Origin: Dendrocalamus latiflorus
Lineage: Eukaryota; Streptophyta; Magnoliopsida; Poales; Poaceae
Assembly (NCBI GenBank): GCA_017311315.1
Contig: CM029650.1
Span: 22,167,374 to 22,231,373 of the forward strand
Length of the DNA: 64,000 nt
Direction of reading: 5' to 3'
Part shown: piece after piece, positions 44,301 through 56,694 of the stretch
How positions within the stretch are numbered: position 1 is the first letter of the stretch
Layout: the number at the start of each line of letters is the position of its first letter
The notes under the pieces: model-generated
Told to the model about the DNA's origin: nothing
Seen by the model: the letters and a program-made list of their open reading frames with translations, nothing else
Database searches by the model: none
Made by a program: the position numbers and the translations under genes

Positions 44301-45977
44301 GGTATTCACTTACTATAGGCACCTCTTCCAAAGGTGTTCCCTTCAAACTATTTAACTCACATCTATTCTGAGAAGATGTGTTTGACTTATACCTTACTTG
44401 GATTCCATCCGAGTTGGTAATAGTAACAGCACGATCGGCACAGTCTATCTGCCTTTTATACTTGGTTAACCAATCCATACCAAGTATTACATCTAAGCTC
44501 TTGGAATCTATTATAATAAGATTCGCTAAGAACTTTACTACATTTATTTCTACAGTTGCGCTAGGGCAAACTGTGTTAGTCCTCATTTCCTTTCCGGGTG
44601 ATTGGACTAGCATAGGGTTCTTTAGCAAACGCACATCCCAATTATATCTTTCCACAAAATCTTTTGACACAAAAGAATGCGAAGCTCCAGAATCAAATAA
44701 TGCTGATGCAAGTACTGAGTTGACAAGAAACTTACCCAGAACTACGTCAGGTGCATCCTGAGCTGCCTCCGCAGTCACATGGTTAAGGTGCCCTCTGCTC
44801 ATTGCCTGCGGAGTCCTTGGAGTTTGTGGTGCCCCATGGCCTTGACCCGCAGTTGGAGCTCGTGCTGATGTGGTCCCCAAGTTGAAACGAACAGGGGTCA
44901 CAGGTGGGCGCTTCTGGGGACAATTGTTGGCATAATATCCCATGTTCTTGCAGTTAAAGCACTGCACTCCTGCCGCTGAAGTCCTGTTCTGCTGTAGTTG
45001 GCCACCATTGCTTGCTCGAGGGGCTTGTGGATTTGGATGGGGTCCTGCAGATGGCGTCCTTGGCACACTTGGCTCTGAGGGCCTATTGAACTGAGATGGA
45101 TTAGGACGGAAATGAGAACTGCTTGCCCCCTGTTGAGCTTGAAACTTCCTCTTCCTAGTCTCATACAGTTGACGTTGAGCGTCTTCTTGTATGAGGGCCT
45201 TGTTCACCATATGCTGGAATGTTGGGTAATCATTAGACACCAGCTGCACCTTGAGGTTGGGATCAAGTCCCTGCATGAACCTCCAAATCTTCATTGACTC
45301 CGATGCGACATCATCTGATGCATACCTGGACAGTTGGGTGAACTTGTTCAGGTACTCAGAAACACTGAGGTTTCCTTGCTGCAGTTTGTAAAATCCCTTT
45401 TCTTCATCTCCATTATTCCCATAGGAATATGCGCAGTGCGGAAAGCCTCAACAAATTCATCCCATGTGATGGCTTGCACATCTTGATGGGCGGCGCAGTA
45501 ATTCTCCCACCAATTAGCAGCAATTCCCTTAAGCTGATGGGCGGCATACAACACCTTTTCATGATCATTACACTGAGCTAAGATCAACTTCTTTTCCACA
45601 TCCTTGATCCAATCATCGGCCTCCAATGGATCCACTGAACCAGCAAAAGTAGGAGGTCTTGTCCTCATAAATTCTCCCAACTTAGACTGGGGTGCTTGGT
45701 TTGGTGCCTGCGGGGTTTGTTGCACCTGGTTCTGAGCAAGGGCTTGGAGTAGCTGCAATTGCATAGCCATCATCTGCTCCAAGTTAGGCGCTCGAGCAGG
45801 AGGTGGTGGAATGTTGTTGTCTGGCTGGGCATTGGCATCACGGCTGTTGCCTGGGTTGCTCCTTGTGTTCACTATCTGAAGCGGCTCCAGGGTTAGCAAA
45901 AGGTAAGGGGGAACTAGCATAGGTAAGAGATTAGGGGAAACTAACAACATCCCTCCCAACACACAAGAAATAAACAA
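41391..45977 (-). pseudogene. Chromovirus Gag-Pol polyprotein, multiply broken
   Basis: From the right: gag (45977-~44900; ADDWIKDVEKK, zinc knuckle CFNCKNMGYYANNC with Tyr in place of the usual His); protease (FDSGASHSFVS, ~44680); RT (44200-43660; CVDYRSLNDVT, KIDLRSGYHQL, FVVVFIDDILIYSR); RNase H (43300-43000; FCDASRQGLG, YTDHKSLKY); integrase (42700-42100; His pair, CDVC, MDFITGLP, SDRGSQFTS, TDGQTERVNQ, so all D,D,E residues remain); chromodomain (41530-41430; KVQWSNHFESEVTWE). Breaks: frameshift near 45390; TAG at 43660 (Lys site); frameshift near 42600; TAG near 42419 (Trp site); frameshift near 42125; TAG at 41916 (Gln site); TGA at 41535 (Arg site). Normally makes cDNA and inserts it, the chromodomain steering to heterochromatin. 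Confidence 0.93.
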
Positions 45978-46141
45978 GCAACAACTTAGAGGAAACTCAT
46001 ATTAAAATCAAAATAGTTTTAAGAATGGCTGTACCACAAGTGCACAAAGGCTTGGTACAGTCCATCTAGCACACCAACACATAATATAAAACGTTCTAAA
46101 GATGTGGACATTTATTTGGGTACTACTGACTCAACCTACTA

Positions 46142-47037
46142 CTAATCCTCCAGGAAGATGCGCTCCTCGGGATCCTCCTCCGGGTCCTCCTTGCGCTCGT
46201 TCACGTGATGCTGCGAACAATCACACGCGGCGGAAGTGCGAGGACGGGAACGGTTACGACTGGAGGCAGTCGACCGGGAACAAGAGCGGGAACGTGAAAG
46301 TCTGCGTCTTTTGCTGGGTTCGCCGATGTCGATGTCGTGTAGAGGACTCGGACATCGCACCTTCTTGCGTGCTGTGAGCCTGGTGCGGATTCCCGGACGT
46401 CGAGTCAGCACCTGGTTGTTGGGGACGACGACTGGTATGGGTGAAGACGGCATGTAGTCAGCTGCAGCTCGGAGGCGTCCCAGCTCGAACTCTGCTGCCT
46501 GACTCTGGCGAAGCTGAGCACGGAGAGTGTCGGAGTGCTAGTAGCTGGAAGTGAGAAGCATCCGAAGCTGTCCAATCTCCTCCAAAGCTCTAGCGTAGGT
46601 GACTGCCATCGCCTGAGTGAGCTGCACCTGGTGCGATAGTCGATGATCATCAGCTGGAATATCAAAGGGATCCGGGTACCTCTGTCCTGCTCGACGGGTG
46701 ATGAAGAAACAAAAGGGTGACTGATGAACATCTTCCTTGTGAAGATGGCACAAGTTAGCTATGGCGAGGCGGGCTGCGTCCTGGATAGCATCGTAACAGC
46801 GGGTCCGGGGATGCTCGATAGGGTATTTGTGGGAATTGAATTCCTCATCCCGTGCATAAAGGAATACCTCCATCGACCAAGAGTCCGATCCAGGATCCGA
46901 GTCTTCCGCCCCCTAAAGATAGGTGGCTGGCGATACTCGAGGCATTGCATAAGCTGCCGGAGAAGGCTAGCAAATGCTCCAACATTCTCGCCATGCGAGT
47001 AGTAGTCCCATGACCTAGCAGAGGATGAACCGGCCAT
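46142..47037 (-). pseudogene. Leader ORF between primer site and gag, unknown function
   Basis: A second, separate protein in sense with gag-pol, about 300 residues. Starts MAGSSSARSWDYYSHGENV at 47037, changes frame near 46860, continues as YARDEEFNSHKYPIEHPRTR and ADDHRLSHQVQLTQAM, and meets one TAG at 46538-46540. It then runs in the same frame through QSQAAEFELGRLRAAADY and an arginine/serine-rich region (KRRRLSRSRSCSRS, a likely nuclear-localisation or RNA-binding stretch), to an acidic end EEDPEERIFLED at 46142. Not a known Gag, Pol or Env domain. Similar proteins are, to my recollection, annotated in other rice elements; function unknown. Confidence 0.7.
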
Positions 47038-47226
47038 CTACAAAGTTGAAATAATAGAAAAGATTAGTAAAATTTTTAACAAGTGAATTTTAAGGACAAG
47101 AATGAGATACTAAGTAAGAAAAGAGTAGAAGCAAAGAAGCTTATATATTTTAATATACTCTTTTTATAAATATAAGTCCTTAAGGTTTTACCATTCTAAT
47201 CTAGGTCTCGTCCTACAGTCAAATTG

Positions 47227-47239
47227 GCTCTAATACCAT
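47227..47239 (-). other. Primer-binding site of the chromovirus
   Basis: Minus strand TGGTATTAGAGCC, three bases inside the 5' LTR at 47243. One change from the tRNA-Met complement TGGTATCAGAGCC. Confidence 0.8.
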
Positions 47240-49069
47240 CTCTGTCGGGACCCCGGATTTCCAAACTCGGACCCTCTGTGTATTACAGCATTAGCCCCAG
47301 ATCAAAGCTAGTGCACACAGTTAAACAGAAATGATTACATAACCAACAGTGCTTTATTACAATAATAAAGAGTACTGACCGAAAGGTCTCATTATTACAA
47401 ATGAGGTTTCAAGACCTCGCACACACGAAACACAGCGAAAGCAAAAATAAATTCAGCGGAGACCCATCAATACGCCACAGGCAATTGACTGGGGAAGCGC
47501 GACCTAGTACTCCGGAAATCCTTCGTCGAATCCACCCGTGAAGTAGTTGTAGTCTCCCTCTTGAGCTTCATATTCCTCTGAGTATTATTTTTGAGTGCAG
47601 CATGTGAGTACATAAAGTACTCCGCAAGTCTTGGGAAAAATGCAATAGATGCAGAGCTTAACAAAGGGGGGTTATATGGTTCTTTTACACAAAGCAATAT
47701 TTTATTTCAAATACCATTAAGTAATTTAGAAGGCATCATTTTGACCAATTAATTGTTTAACTAAAACTAATAAGCATTGTATAGTGAAGGTTCTATCCAC
47801 CAACACTAGTTAACCAACTTTAATCGATAAAGTTTGAGACTGCGGGTTACATCCACCCTCTCTGGCTTTGACCGCCAGGATACCCTTCCGAGAGTTCCCT
47901 CCACTCTTGGAGTACAAAACTTTGTTTTTTTAAATGAAAACCAAGGGTCTACCATGTGAACGCATTCCTTGCCTGCCCTTGACCGTGGGCACAGCTATTC
48001 GAATAGTTTGACACTCTGCAGAGGTTGTACAACTTTACCCCCCAAGAGATAAATTACCTTAATAGTCACCACGCTTCCTTTGGCATGAGACACAGATAAA
48101 ATATCACAAAGCCTTTACCTCACTCTAGTCTAGCCAGACACCACCCGCTGAGGTTTCACCACAGAAGGGTTCCATCCACCCAGTCCGAAGCCCCCTTTTG
48201 CGCCATATGAGTACAGTACATCCCTGTCCCTCACTGTGAATAACCAGTAAATCCCTGGCACCCACGTTCCATTGGTGGCACCTAAACTAAACTATCATAA
48301 GTTAATCAGCTAGGTCGTACCCATATAGACTCGGGGTTGTACGGTAATGCTCAGTCTGGACAATCACAAGCGTCGGTCCTTAATCGACTAGGGTGGAACA
48401 TACACTTTACAAGATCTCGTGCCTTCCGCACCAATCCCAACCAACCATCCACCCCAGTCTAAACCAACTTTCACATTTTATTTTATTTAAAAGCACAGTG
48501 ACAATTCCATTTGCCACAAACTTCTAAATACAAATACTAATTGAATGAAATAAGATTTCCCATTCCAAGGTTAAATAGCATGACTAAACATTTACTACCG
48601 CTCTAATAATTATCAAAGATTTAATAATAATCTCATTATTGAGACAAAGGTGATCCTAGGGTTACAAAGGTACATGGCAATGATTGGAGTAACTATCTTG
48701 CTAAGACAAAATTAAGATTCTATGTAAATAGCGATGCACATAAATTTAAAATAATTAAAACATTTCACAAACATAGGTTCAAATGAGCAAAGGAGACTTG
48801 CCTTCTTGCACGCTCTCTGGGTCTTCTTGCTGCGGGGTGGAGAGATCTTCGATAACGGTGGAATCTACGCGCGAAAAGACGGAGCAAACAAAACAAATAA
48901 ATACAAACAAAAATTCAAATAAAATCAAAAATTCAAATAGAGGGCATATTTGGATAGATTATGATTTTAGAAGAATTTAGAAATTTGAACGGCTTAATTT
49001 GGAGTTAAGATGAACAAGTTATGCTTATTCAAAGATTTCAGTTCAATTAATCCCAAAAATTATTAAATT

Positions 49070-49350
49070 TCTGACAGGTGGGACCCACATGCAGAATTTA
49101 CATTTTATTCTTTTTCTTTTATTGTTTTCTCTGAGTCTATGGCCAGTGGGGCCCACATGTCAGCGAGCCTATTACTCAGCCACTGACAAGTGGGACCCTT
49201 CTGTCAGTGGCCCCAGGCTGCTCTTGGCCACTGACAGGTGGGACCCCAGGGGCTCTGGACCCACATGCCAGCAGAGGCACTGACAGGCGGGGCCTAGATG
49301 TCAGCAGGCCCATAGACCGATAGCGGCTGACGAGTGGGGTCCACATGTCA
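49070..49350. repeat. Tandem CTGACAGGTGGGACCC / ACATGTCAG motifs
   Basis: Seven or eight degenerate copies in direct and inverted order just upstream of the LTR promoter. The segment is within the part deleted from the 3' LTR. Confidence 0.75.
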
Positions 49351-49820
49351 GAGTGGAAAATAATAGAAATGGCTCAACCTCAGCGTGCGGAGCCAGGGCT
49401 CGAATGCGCGTCGAGGGAACCGGGGGGAAAGGGAAGGATAACGCTATTAACCAACTGGGCTCACGGGTGTTTCTTACCCATAAAGGATAAATATACCTTT
49501 TGAGGTATCTGCTGGAGGGGTTCGGCCAGAAGCGGACGGAGGCGACGGCGAACGTGGCCGGAGGGGTTCGGGTGCTCTGGTGCGGCGACGTTCCGGTGGC
49601 GGGGAGGCTTGGCCGAGGGGTCGGGGGCGGTCGCCAGCGCACGGGGAAGACGACGGTGGCGGCGACGGGGCGAGGTGTTGCTTGAGGCGGCGGTGATTCC
49701 TCGCCGGACTTGATGGCTGCGGCGGCGAGCAAGGCGCACGACGCGAGGGCGAGGAGGGGCTCGGGAGAAGCGGGCAAGGGCGGAGGAAAGAGGTGCGGTG
49801 AGAGGGGAAGCCGAGGGGGC

Positions 49821-49828
49821 TTTTTATA
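49821..49828 (-). promoter_or_regulatory. TATA box of the chromovirus 5' LTR
   Basis: Minus strand CCTATAAAAAGCCCCC, followed downstream by a GC-rich leader. Same box at 40501-40508 in the 3' LTR. Confidence 0.6.
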
Positions 49829-50984
49829 GGGACAGAGGGGGGACACAGGCGCGGCAATCGCTCGCTGGTGATAGTGGCCGAAAAAAGGAAGGGAGAGGGG
49901 AGGGAAGGAAAGAGAAGGTGCGGAAGGAAAGAGAGGCGCGGGGGTTTGGGGATTTGGTCACGCGGGTGCTCAGGGTTTCCAAAGCCGGAGAGAGCCGAGG
50001 AAGGAAGGGCTTGATCCGCGGGGGACTCGGTCGACCGGCGAAGAAAGGAAAGGGGGAAGAGGAAGAAGGAAGGAGGCACGCGGGAGGGGAAGAAGGGCCT
50101 GACAGGCGGGGCCCGCGCGCAGTGAGAGAGGAGAGGGAGAGAGCGGGCAGTGCGGATGAAGCCGCGTGGCAGGGGAGGTGGATCGGGCGATGGGTGCGGG
50201 GCGCGAGCGGCTGACGGCCGGGGCCCGCGGGCAGAGAGAGGAGGGAGAGGGAGGCACAGGGAAGCTGTTGGGCTGGGCCCGCTTGGCGCTGGAAGAGGGG
50301 GAGAGCAGTCAGGATTGGGCCGTGCGATGACGTGGGTGGATCTGGGCCGTCCACGCGTCGGCCGGAGGGAGAGGATTTGGATTTTTTATTTTTTGAATTT
50401 GATTTTTATTTTTAGAAAAGGCTAGGAAATTGTTTAAGCCTTAGAAAAATATGAAAATACCTCCAAAAATTCCAAAACAATTCACAGGAGCTCCTGGAGT
50501 TATTTTGGACTTAATGAAATTATTTCCAACTAATGTTGGTATTTAATTTTCATACTTTAAAATACTTTTTAAATTTTAAAAATAGGTTTGAAACTCCAGA
50601 AAATCCAGAAAACCAGACAAAAGCCAAATAAAATCCAAATATTTTAAAATAATTAATTTTAAATTAAATTTTTCAGAGTTTGGATTTTTGGGATGTTACA
50701 CAGATCTGACATAAATGCCTTGAAAGGCCCTCAGTTAATTACATCCACAGGATAACCCATGGACTACCTTTGATTAAGCTACGCATTGGTTGTCGTCTTC
50801 AGTTTTCGCTTTACATTCTCTATGCCAATGATTATTGGAAGTGATTTGAAGTATGCATGATTAACATCTAGCATGACCAATCTGATAACAATGGTGGTGA
50901 GAATCAGTGTCGTAGGTATAGCCTGAGCGAAAGAATTAGTAGAGTAGGCCACGGAGTCAAGTATAAATGTGATCGATAGCCATC

Positions 50985-52440
50985 GGAAACCATCTGTGGT
51001 CGAGATTAATCATAGTCGAAACCTGCCAAGAAACATCTGTGGTTGAAATTTGCCGTGGTCGAAATCCATCAAGAGGTGCCCACGGTCAAAATCCATTGTA
51101 GTTGAAACCCATCAGAAGCACTTAGTGGTTGAACATCACTGTGCACGAATTCGTCGAGAAATCTTCGTGGTCGAAAGTCACATGGTAGAAACCATCAAGA
51201 AACATCTAGGGTCGGCAGTCACTGTGGTCATAGGTCACCATAGTCGACACCACCGGGAAATATCTGTGGTCAAAAGTCACCTGGTTGACACCATCAGGAA
51301 ATCACCGTGGTCGGAAGTCACCGTAGTCGAAAGTCACTATGGTCGAAACACATCAGAAGAAATCCATGGTCGAAACCCACCATGCTTGAAACCCATTGAA
51401 AGACAGCAGTGGTCGAAACCCACAGTGGTCAAAACCCATCAAAAGATAGCCATGGTCGAAACCCATCGGAAGACAGCCATGTTCAAAACCCACCATGGTC
51501 GAAACCCATCGGAAGGCAGTCATGGTCGAAACCCACCATGGTCGAAACCCATCGGAACATAGCCGTGGTCAAAACCCGCCGTGGTGGAAACCCATCAAAA
51601 GACAACCGTAGTCGAAACCCACCGTGGTTGAAAACCATCAAAAGACAGCTGTGGTCAAAACCCACCATGGTCGAACCCATTAGAAGACAGCCATGGTTGA
51701 AACCCACCACGGTCAAATCCATCAAAAGATAGCTGTGGTCAAAACCCATCGGAGGACAGCCATGGTCGAAACCCACTGGGGTCAAAGCCCATCGGAGGAC
51801 AGCCGTGGTCGAAACCCACCACGGTCGAAACCCATCAAAAGACAGCCATGGTCAAAACCCATCGGAAGACAGTTGTGGTCGAAACCCATCATGATCGAAA
51901 CCCATCAGAAAACAGCCATGGTTGAAACCCATCGTGGTCGAAACCCATCAGAAGATAGTCATTGTCGGAACCCACCGTGGTCGAAACCCATCAGAAGACA
52001 AGCGTAGTTGAACCCACCGTGGTCGAAACCCATTGGAAGACAGCCATGGTCAAAACCCACCGTGGTCGAAACACATTGGAAGACGGCCGTGGTCGAAACC
52101 CATCAAAAGACAGCCATGGTCAGAACCCATCGATAGATAGCCGTGGTTGAAAACCCACCGTGGTTGCAGCCCATCGGAAAATAGCCATGGTTGAAACCCA
52201 TCAGAAGACAGCCATGGTCGAAATCCACCGTGGTTGAAACCCATCGGAAGACAGCCATGGTTGAAAATCCATCGTCGTTGAAACCCATCGAAAGATAGCT
52301 GTGGTTGAAAAACCACCATGATTTAAACCTATCGGAAGACAGCCATGGTCGAAACCCACTGTGGTCGAAACCCATCAAAAGTCAGCCATGGTCGAAACCC
52401 ATCGGAAGACAGCCATGGTCAAAACCCACCATGGTCGAAT
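50985..52440. repeat. Minisatellite 1 (5' LTR copy)
   Basis: Same units as 21545-22515 but about 1.5 times as long; most regular from 51340 on. Reading frames across it give repeating peptides on both strands and are not genes. Confidence 0.9.
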
Positions 52441-52559
52441 AGAGTACTCGTTGGAGTACTGAAGCACCGTGATCATAGATCTATGGCTGAAGAAGTATGT
52501 GTACAACAAGTGGTCAGAGAGGCTTGACTCTGGTAAGTGTCGTATGCTTTCGTCTTTGT

Positions 52560-53580
52560 GAGGTGGTCGTAGGCGTTCAACTTCGACAAGCGGTCGAGGC
52601 GTTCAAATTCGAAGAGTGATCAGAGGGTCCATCTTCAAGGAGCAGTCAGTGGCATTCAGCTTCCAAGAGTGATCGGGGATCCTATCTTTTGTAAGCAATC
52701 GGGGATCCCAACTTCTACAAGTGATCGGAGATCCGACTTTGGCAAGTGATCGAAGGCCCTACTTCGGCAAGCGATCGGAGGTCCCGACTTCAGTAAGCAA
52801 TTGGAGGCCCAACTTTGACAAGCGAGCGAAGACACCTACTCACAGGAATGAACTGAAGCGTTCGGCTTTGCAAGTGGTTGAAGGGCCTAACTTGGGAAGC
52901 GATAGGGGCTGCATGACTTCGGAAGTGATCGACGGCGGTCGAGGACTTCAGCTTTGTGAAGCGATCAAAGACACGCACAACTTCAGAAGTGATCGGCAAC
53001 CTTAGCTTTGCGAAGCGATCAAAGACACACACGGCTTCGAAAGTGATTGATGACCTCGGCTTTGCAAGGCGATCGGGGACACGCATGACTTTGGGAGTAA
53101 TCGGTAGTCATCAGGGTTGCTTGGCTTTCCGAAGTGATCAGAGACACGCACTACTTCGGAATTGATCAACAGTGGACGAGGACTTCAATTTTGGAAAGCA
53201 ATCAGAGACACACACTACTTCAAAATCGATCAGCAACAGACAAGGACTTCAACTTTGTGAAGCAATTGGAGACACGTGCGACTTCAGATGCAATCGGCAG
53301 TTCGTGACTTTCAACAGTGGTCGGAGATGCCTAACGTTGGCTGACGATGGGGGGCATGGCTTTTGGAAGCAATCAGGGCGCTCGACTATAAACAAAGGTC
53401 AGGAACGCCCGCCTTCGGAAAGAAATCGAGGACTTCAGCTTTTGAAGCAATCATAGGTGCTGACTTTGGCCAGCGATTGGGATCTTGTGACTTTGAACAA
53501 TGGTCAGAGATGCCTGACTTTGGCCGGTGATCGCAAACGCATGACTTCGAAAGCAATCGGCAGCGGTCGTGGTTGCTTGG
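52560..53580. repeat. Minisatellite 2 (5' LTR copy)
   Basis: Irregular array of GAAGTGATCGG / CGACTTCGGAAG type units, roughly twice the length of the copy at 22610-23071. Confidence 0.8.
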
Positions 53581-53870
53581 TGACATTGCTGTTGTAGCCG
53601 CCGCTCGTTGTATGCATCATAACTAGATGCAAAGGAAAAATAGGAGAGACTATTTTTACCATTCTAAACATAGGAGGCCATGATTGTTTCCTCAGGCCTC
53701 TCTCTGGCTTCTCCTTCTCTACTTTGGTCTTTCTTTTTGCCTTTGATCTGCATTCAAGGGTGTTTGGCCTTGCGATTGCCTCTGCATCTGCCTCTACGGC
53801 TGCATTCGAGGGTGTTCTTTCACTTCTCCTGTTCATCTATGTCCGTGCGTGTTTTGGCCTTGTGCCTCTC

Positions 53871-53878
53871 CTTTTATA
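53871..53878 (-). promoter_or_regulatory. TATA box of the element X LTR
   Basis: Minus strand GTGCCTATAAAAGGAGAGG about 500 bp from the outer LTR end, the expected U3 position; supports minus orientation of X. Confidence 0.65.
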
Positions 53879-54376
53879 GGCACGGGCGGGGCTGTAGGGC
53901 CGTATACAGCTCCAATATGGTGTCAGTTGCGCCGTTTAAATTGATATAAGATTTTAATTGAGATAAGATTCCACATTGACTATGAATTAGTTACCTTTTG
54001 GGACTCTTCTTTCATATCAGAGATTTGTTAAGCATTATCTCTAACTTGATGAGGATACAGTGCAACCATGCCTTGTTGTTGATTATCTGCAACCACGATC
54101 GAACTACACAATGTGGTCGAACTGGTCTTATCAGCACAACATGGTCAACACACGTGATCGCAAACAATGTACTCGACGCCCCAAGTGATCGAATCATGGG
54201 TCAGACGTGATCGTATTGGCCTGGTCGGCAAACATGATCGATATGGCGTGGTCGAAACATCTGCTCGATCCCCTAGCGATCAGAAACATAGTCGTGCCAG
54301 TCAATGTTATCGATAACATTGTTGATACGACGAGATTGCCTAGTCGTGTTGGTACAAAAACTCATCAAACATGTTC

Positions 54377-54774
54377 CTTGACCTTCCAGTGGCATGCTTT
54401 GTATGGCTTACAGTAAGGAAAACTGCTGGAGGAAGGCCACAGACCTGCACAAAGAAGATTGAAGTTCGACATAAATATTAGTAATTTCATCCCAGGTGCA
54501 CAATAGTCAATTTAGTTAAACACGACCATCGAGAAAAGAAAGAAACTTTCTACACAGCATAAATAGATAATACTAGCTATCTCTAAGAACTGCAGACACC
54601 ACTCAATATAATTGGACACTGAAATTACTACACCCGGCACTTCAATAGAGACCTGTAGAATGCCAAATTTTACTACCACTAGTATTGAAATTTCAATAAG
54701 CACACCCAAGTACTCATTGTAGGCACATTAGGAAAGCATTGCAAAGATCTTTGAGACTACAAAATGACTATGGC
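54377..54774. repeat. Repeat H copy 1, third piece
   Basis: Matches 58814-59213 (CTTGACCTTCCAGTGGCATG...AAATGACTATGGC). The three pieces add up to ~695 bp against ~700 bp in the uninterrupted copy. Cut at 54774 by CACTA-2. Confidence 0.9.
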
Positions 54775-55455
54775 CACTACCACACAAAGAGTCATCACAA
54801 TTGGTTCTAAACCGTCAACACAGATAGTTTTTGAACCATCTAATTTATTGTGTCTGTGATAATAGGTGATTATCACAGACGGCTCTCAAACTGTCTGTGA
54901 TAAGTCACAACATAGACGGTTTTTTAAAATAACCATCTGTGATATGTCATATATCACAAAAGGTTCTTAGATATATCTGTCTGTGATATGTAACCTATTA
55001 CAGACAGTTTTCTGTTAATAACTGTCTATGGTAGCTCTTTGTATAGCTAAAATATTTTCAGTATTTTTGGCTAGCCACAGAAAATGCTAGCCATACCCTC
55101 TGAAAACAAGCAAGCAAATCATAGATAATTGCAGATTTTCTAGCACATGATAATCATTACACAGATCTTACAAATGAATTACAACTGAATAAATTATAAT
55201 TGAATGAAGTACAATTGAATGAATTACAACTGAATGAAGAATTGTTTGATGAAGTACAATTGAATGAATTACAATTGAATCAAATGTTTGAACATGAATT
55301 AGTTGTTGTTGGGCTTGAACTCTCCCTTCGGGTAAATGACCTCCGCCATCAACAAGGTGGAGAGCAGTCCTCGAACTTCGGAGAGTATATTAAGATCGAA
55401 TATACTTGAGTTGATTCTCATTCCCTGTGACTATGAGAGAGTAATGTTGTGAGTA

Positions 55456-55457
55456 TA

Positions 55458-55506
<49 letters not shown>
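55456..55506. repeat. (TG)n(TA)n microsatellite
   Basis: About 13 TG followed by about 13 TA. A shorter form is at 12786-12812 at the same place in CACTA-1. Confidence 0.95.
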
Positions 55507-55559
55507 TGATAATCATGAAATAATTATTGCCAGATTGATAAACCTCTAGATCATTCATA

Positions 55560-56680
55560 GATCATTCATCTTAGCGCCCATGATTTCATGCATATGGTGG
55601 CAAATGTAGAGTGCACATACGTTGTCCTGTAGTTGCTGGTGGCACTACAAAAATAGAATTACATACATAAATATAGTTAGTTCTAGAGACACTACTACGA
55701 AGTGTGATATAGGATTGTTGTGTTATAGCGGGTACCGAATATTGCACCCTATGTTGCAGTGTGGCATTGGATTCCTTGTGTCTCCCTCCCTTGGCATCAT
55801 AAGCACTGAACGATCTATGTGATTCCAAAAATTTAGCCTCCGTCATTGCAAATGAAGGGAAGATAGCAATAGAGTTACGTACGAAGGAAATAAGTTTACT
55901 TGTCAATTGTTTATTGAACACGGGTCAAATCATGGTTTCTCTCGAGTAGGGAATCAATGTATATTACTTTGCTCCACTTTGGTACAATCACAATTAAAAT
56001 CTAGTGCCACCTATTCATGTATGTCATCATAGTCATTAAACATATGTTCATGTTGCATATAAAGTACAAATGAAACTTGTATAACAACTAGTGAAGCACT
56101 TACCCCTAGTTGTAGGGTGCCAGAATGTAGTCCTTGTTGCTCTTAGTAAGCAATACCATCGTTATGTAATTTTTAATGTAGGATACATTTTCATTGATGC
56201 ATTGCTCAGAGATCAAGTGTGTGTCAAGGAAACCCATTGGTTCTCGGTATCGCCGGGCTTCTTGAATCATGTATTTGTACATAAACAATGAGTTATGACA
56301 TTTATCGATATTAATGAATGTAGAACTTTATTGTACACACTTACATATCCAGCATCGTAGAAGTGAGGCATCGAGGATGTCGAGGTTGAATAGTTGAAAT
56401 AAGTCATCGAAGCCCACAACAAAGTAGCTTGAGCCGTGGAGGAAATGTGCCTCCATGTATCTGACGGTGAATCTAGTCTACCGGTTTGGCCTCTCATTGG
56501 AACTCTACATGTATCAGGCATGCAAAGTCCTGCAACCCAATCCAAAGCCGGGTAATTGTGACTCAAGGACCAACGACATTCCGAGGGAGTACATATGGAG
56601 CTTAAGAGGCGACTTAATCTTCTTCAATGTGGCGGTTAGCACCTCGCTTGCGATACATCTTCTCGAGAAATGACTTGGCA
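55560..56680 (-). pseudogene. Ulp1-like protease segment of CACTA-2, decayed
   Basis: Counterpart of 12865-13990. Catalytic block CHQQLQDNVCALYICHHM near 55590-55640; upstream ENVSYIKNYITMVLLTKSNK and DYILAPYN (56106-56200), the segment before the catalytic His in plant C48 domains. The Cys-Gly of CACTA-1 is Cys-Ala here. Frameshifts and stops throughout. Confidence 0.65.
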
Positions 56681-56694
56681 TGATTTTCTTGTTT

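Larger units (their letters stand above)
39800..50700 (-). mobile_element. Ty3/gypsy chromovirus (Tekay/Del type), full structure, inactive
   Basis: 10.9 kb. LTRs at 39800-41379 (3', internally deleted) and 47243-50700 (5'), termini TGTCGGGACC...GATGTTACA on the plus strand. Flanks CAAAT (39795-39799) and CAGAT (50701-50705), a 5-bp duplication with one change. Order on the minus strand: primer site, leader ORF, gag-pol, polypurine tract. Gag-pol ends in a chromodomain, which defines chromoviruses. Stops, frameshifts and a lost zinc ligand rule out activity. Its LTRs are related to, but clearly diverged from, the element at 4236-11951. Confidence 0.93.
47243..50700 (-). repeat. 5' LTR of the chromovirus (full length)
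   Basis: 3458 bp. Contains the GAGTAC hairpin (47606-47622), paired hairpins (47862-47910), the palindrome block (47975-48040), a tandem tract of CACTGACAGGTGGGACC-type units (49070-49350), a TATA box on the minus strand (49821-49828, TATAAAAA) and a GC-rich zone (49500-50330) whose open frames are compositional. Confidence 0.93.
12035..54371 (-). mobile_element. Element X: ~42-kb composite Ty3/gypsy-like retrotransposon with nested insertions
   Basis: The left edge opens TGTTTGACGCGAG and the right edge closes ...CTCATCAAACA, so the outer termini are a perfect 7-bp inverted repeat TGTTTGA/TCAAACA. Both sides carry TGTTC (12030-12034, 54372-54376), and the unfilled site is present at 58809-58813. 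A second LTR start at 39601 next to a primer-site-like sequence shows the element lies on the minus strand with its 5' LTR at 39601-54371. After removal of nested elements the LTR is ~3.9 kb. The interior keeps leader and gag-like sequence (28309-39600) but no pol. The gag type suggests a Tat-like gypsy lineage; that is inference. Confidence 0.85.
50701..54371 (-). repeat. Element X 5' LTR, main piece
   Basis: Continues the LTR begun at 39601 and ends at ...CTCATCAAACA. Contains the CACTA insertion site used in the other copy (TTTGATTAAGC, 50770-50780), both minisatellites, and a promoter. Joined, the LTR measures ~3.87 kb. Everything from 53086 to 54371 has no counterpart in the truncated 3' LTR. 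Confidence 0.85.

Noticed and set aside
51050..52378. Open frames giving repeats such as HGRNPSEDSHG on plus and FDHGCLPMG on minus
   Set aside because: Products of minisatellite 1; every frame is repetitive and nothing precedes them as a promoter or start context.
50985..52440. CRISPR-like regular repeats
   Set aside because: The units are contiguous and degenerate with no unique spacers, inside a plant LTR.
54500..54774. Separate unknown element next to CACTA-2
   Set aside because: It is the third piece of repeat H, shown by alignment with 58937-59213.
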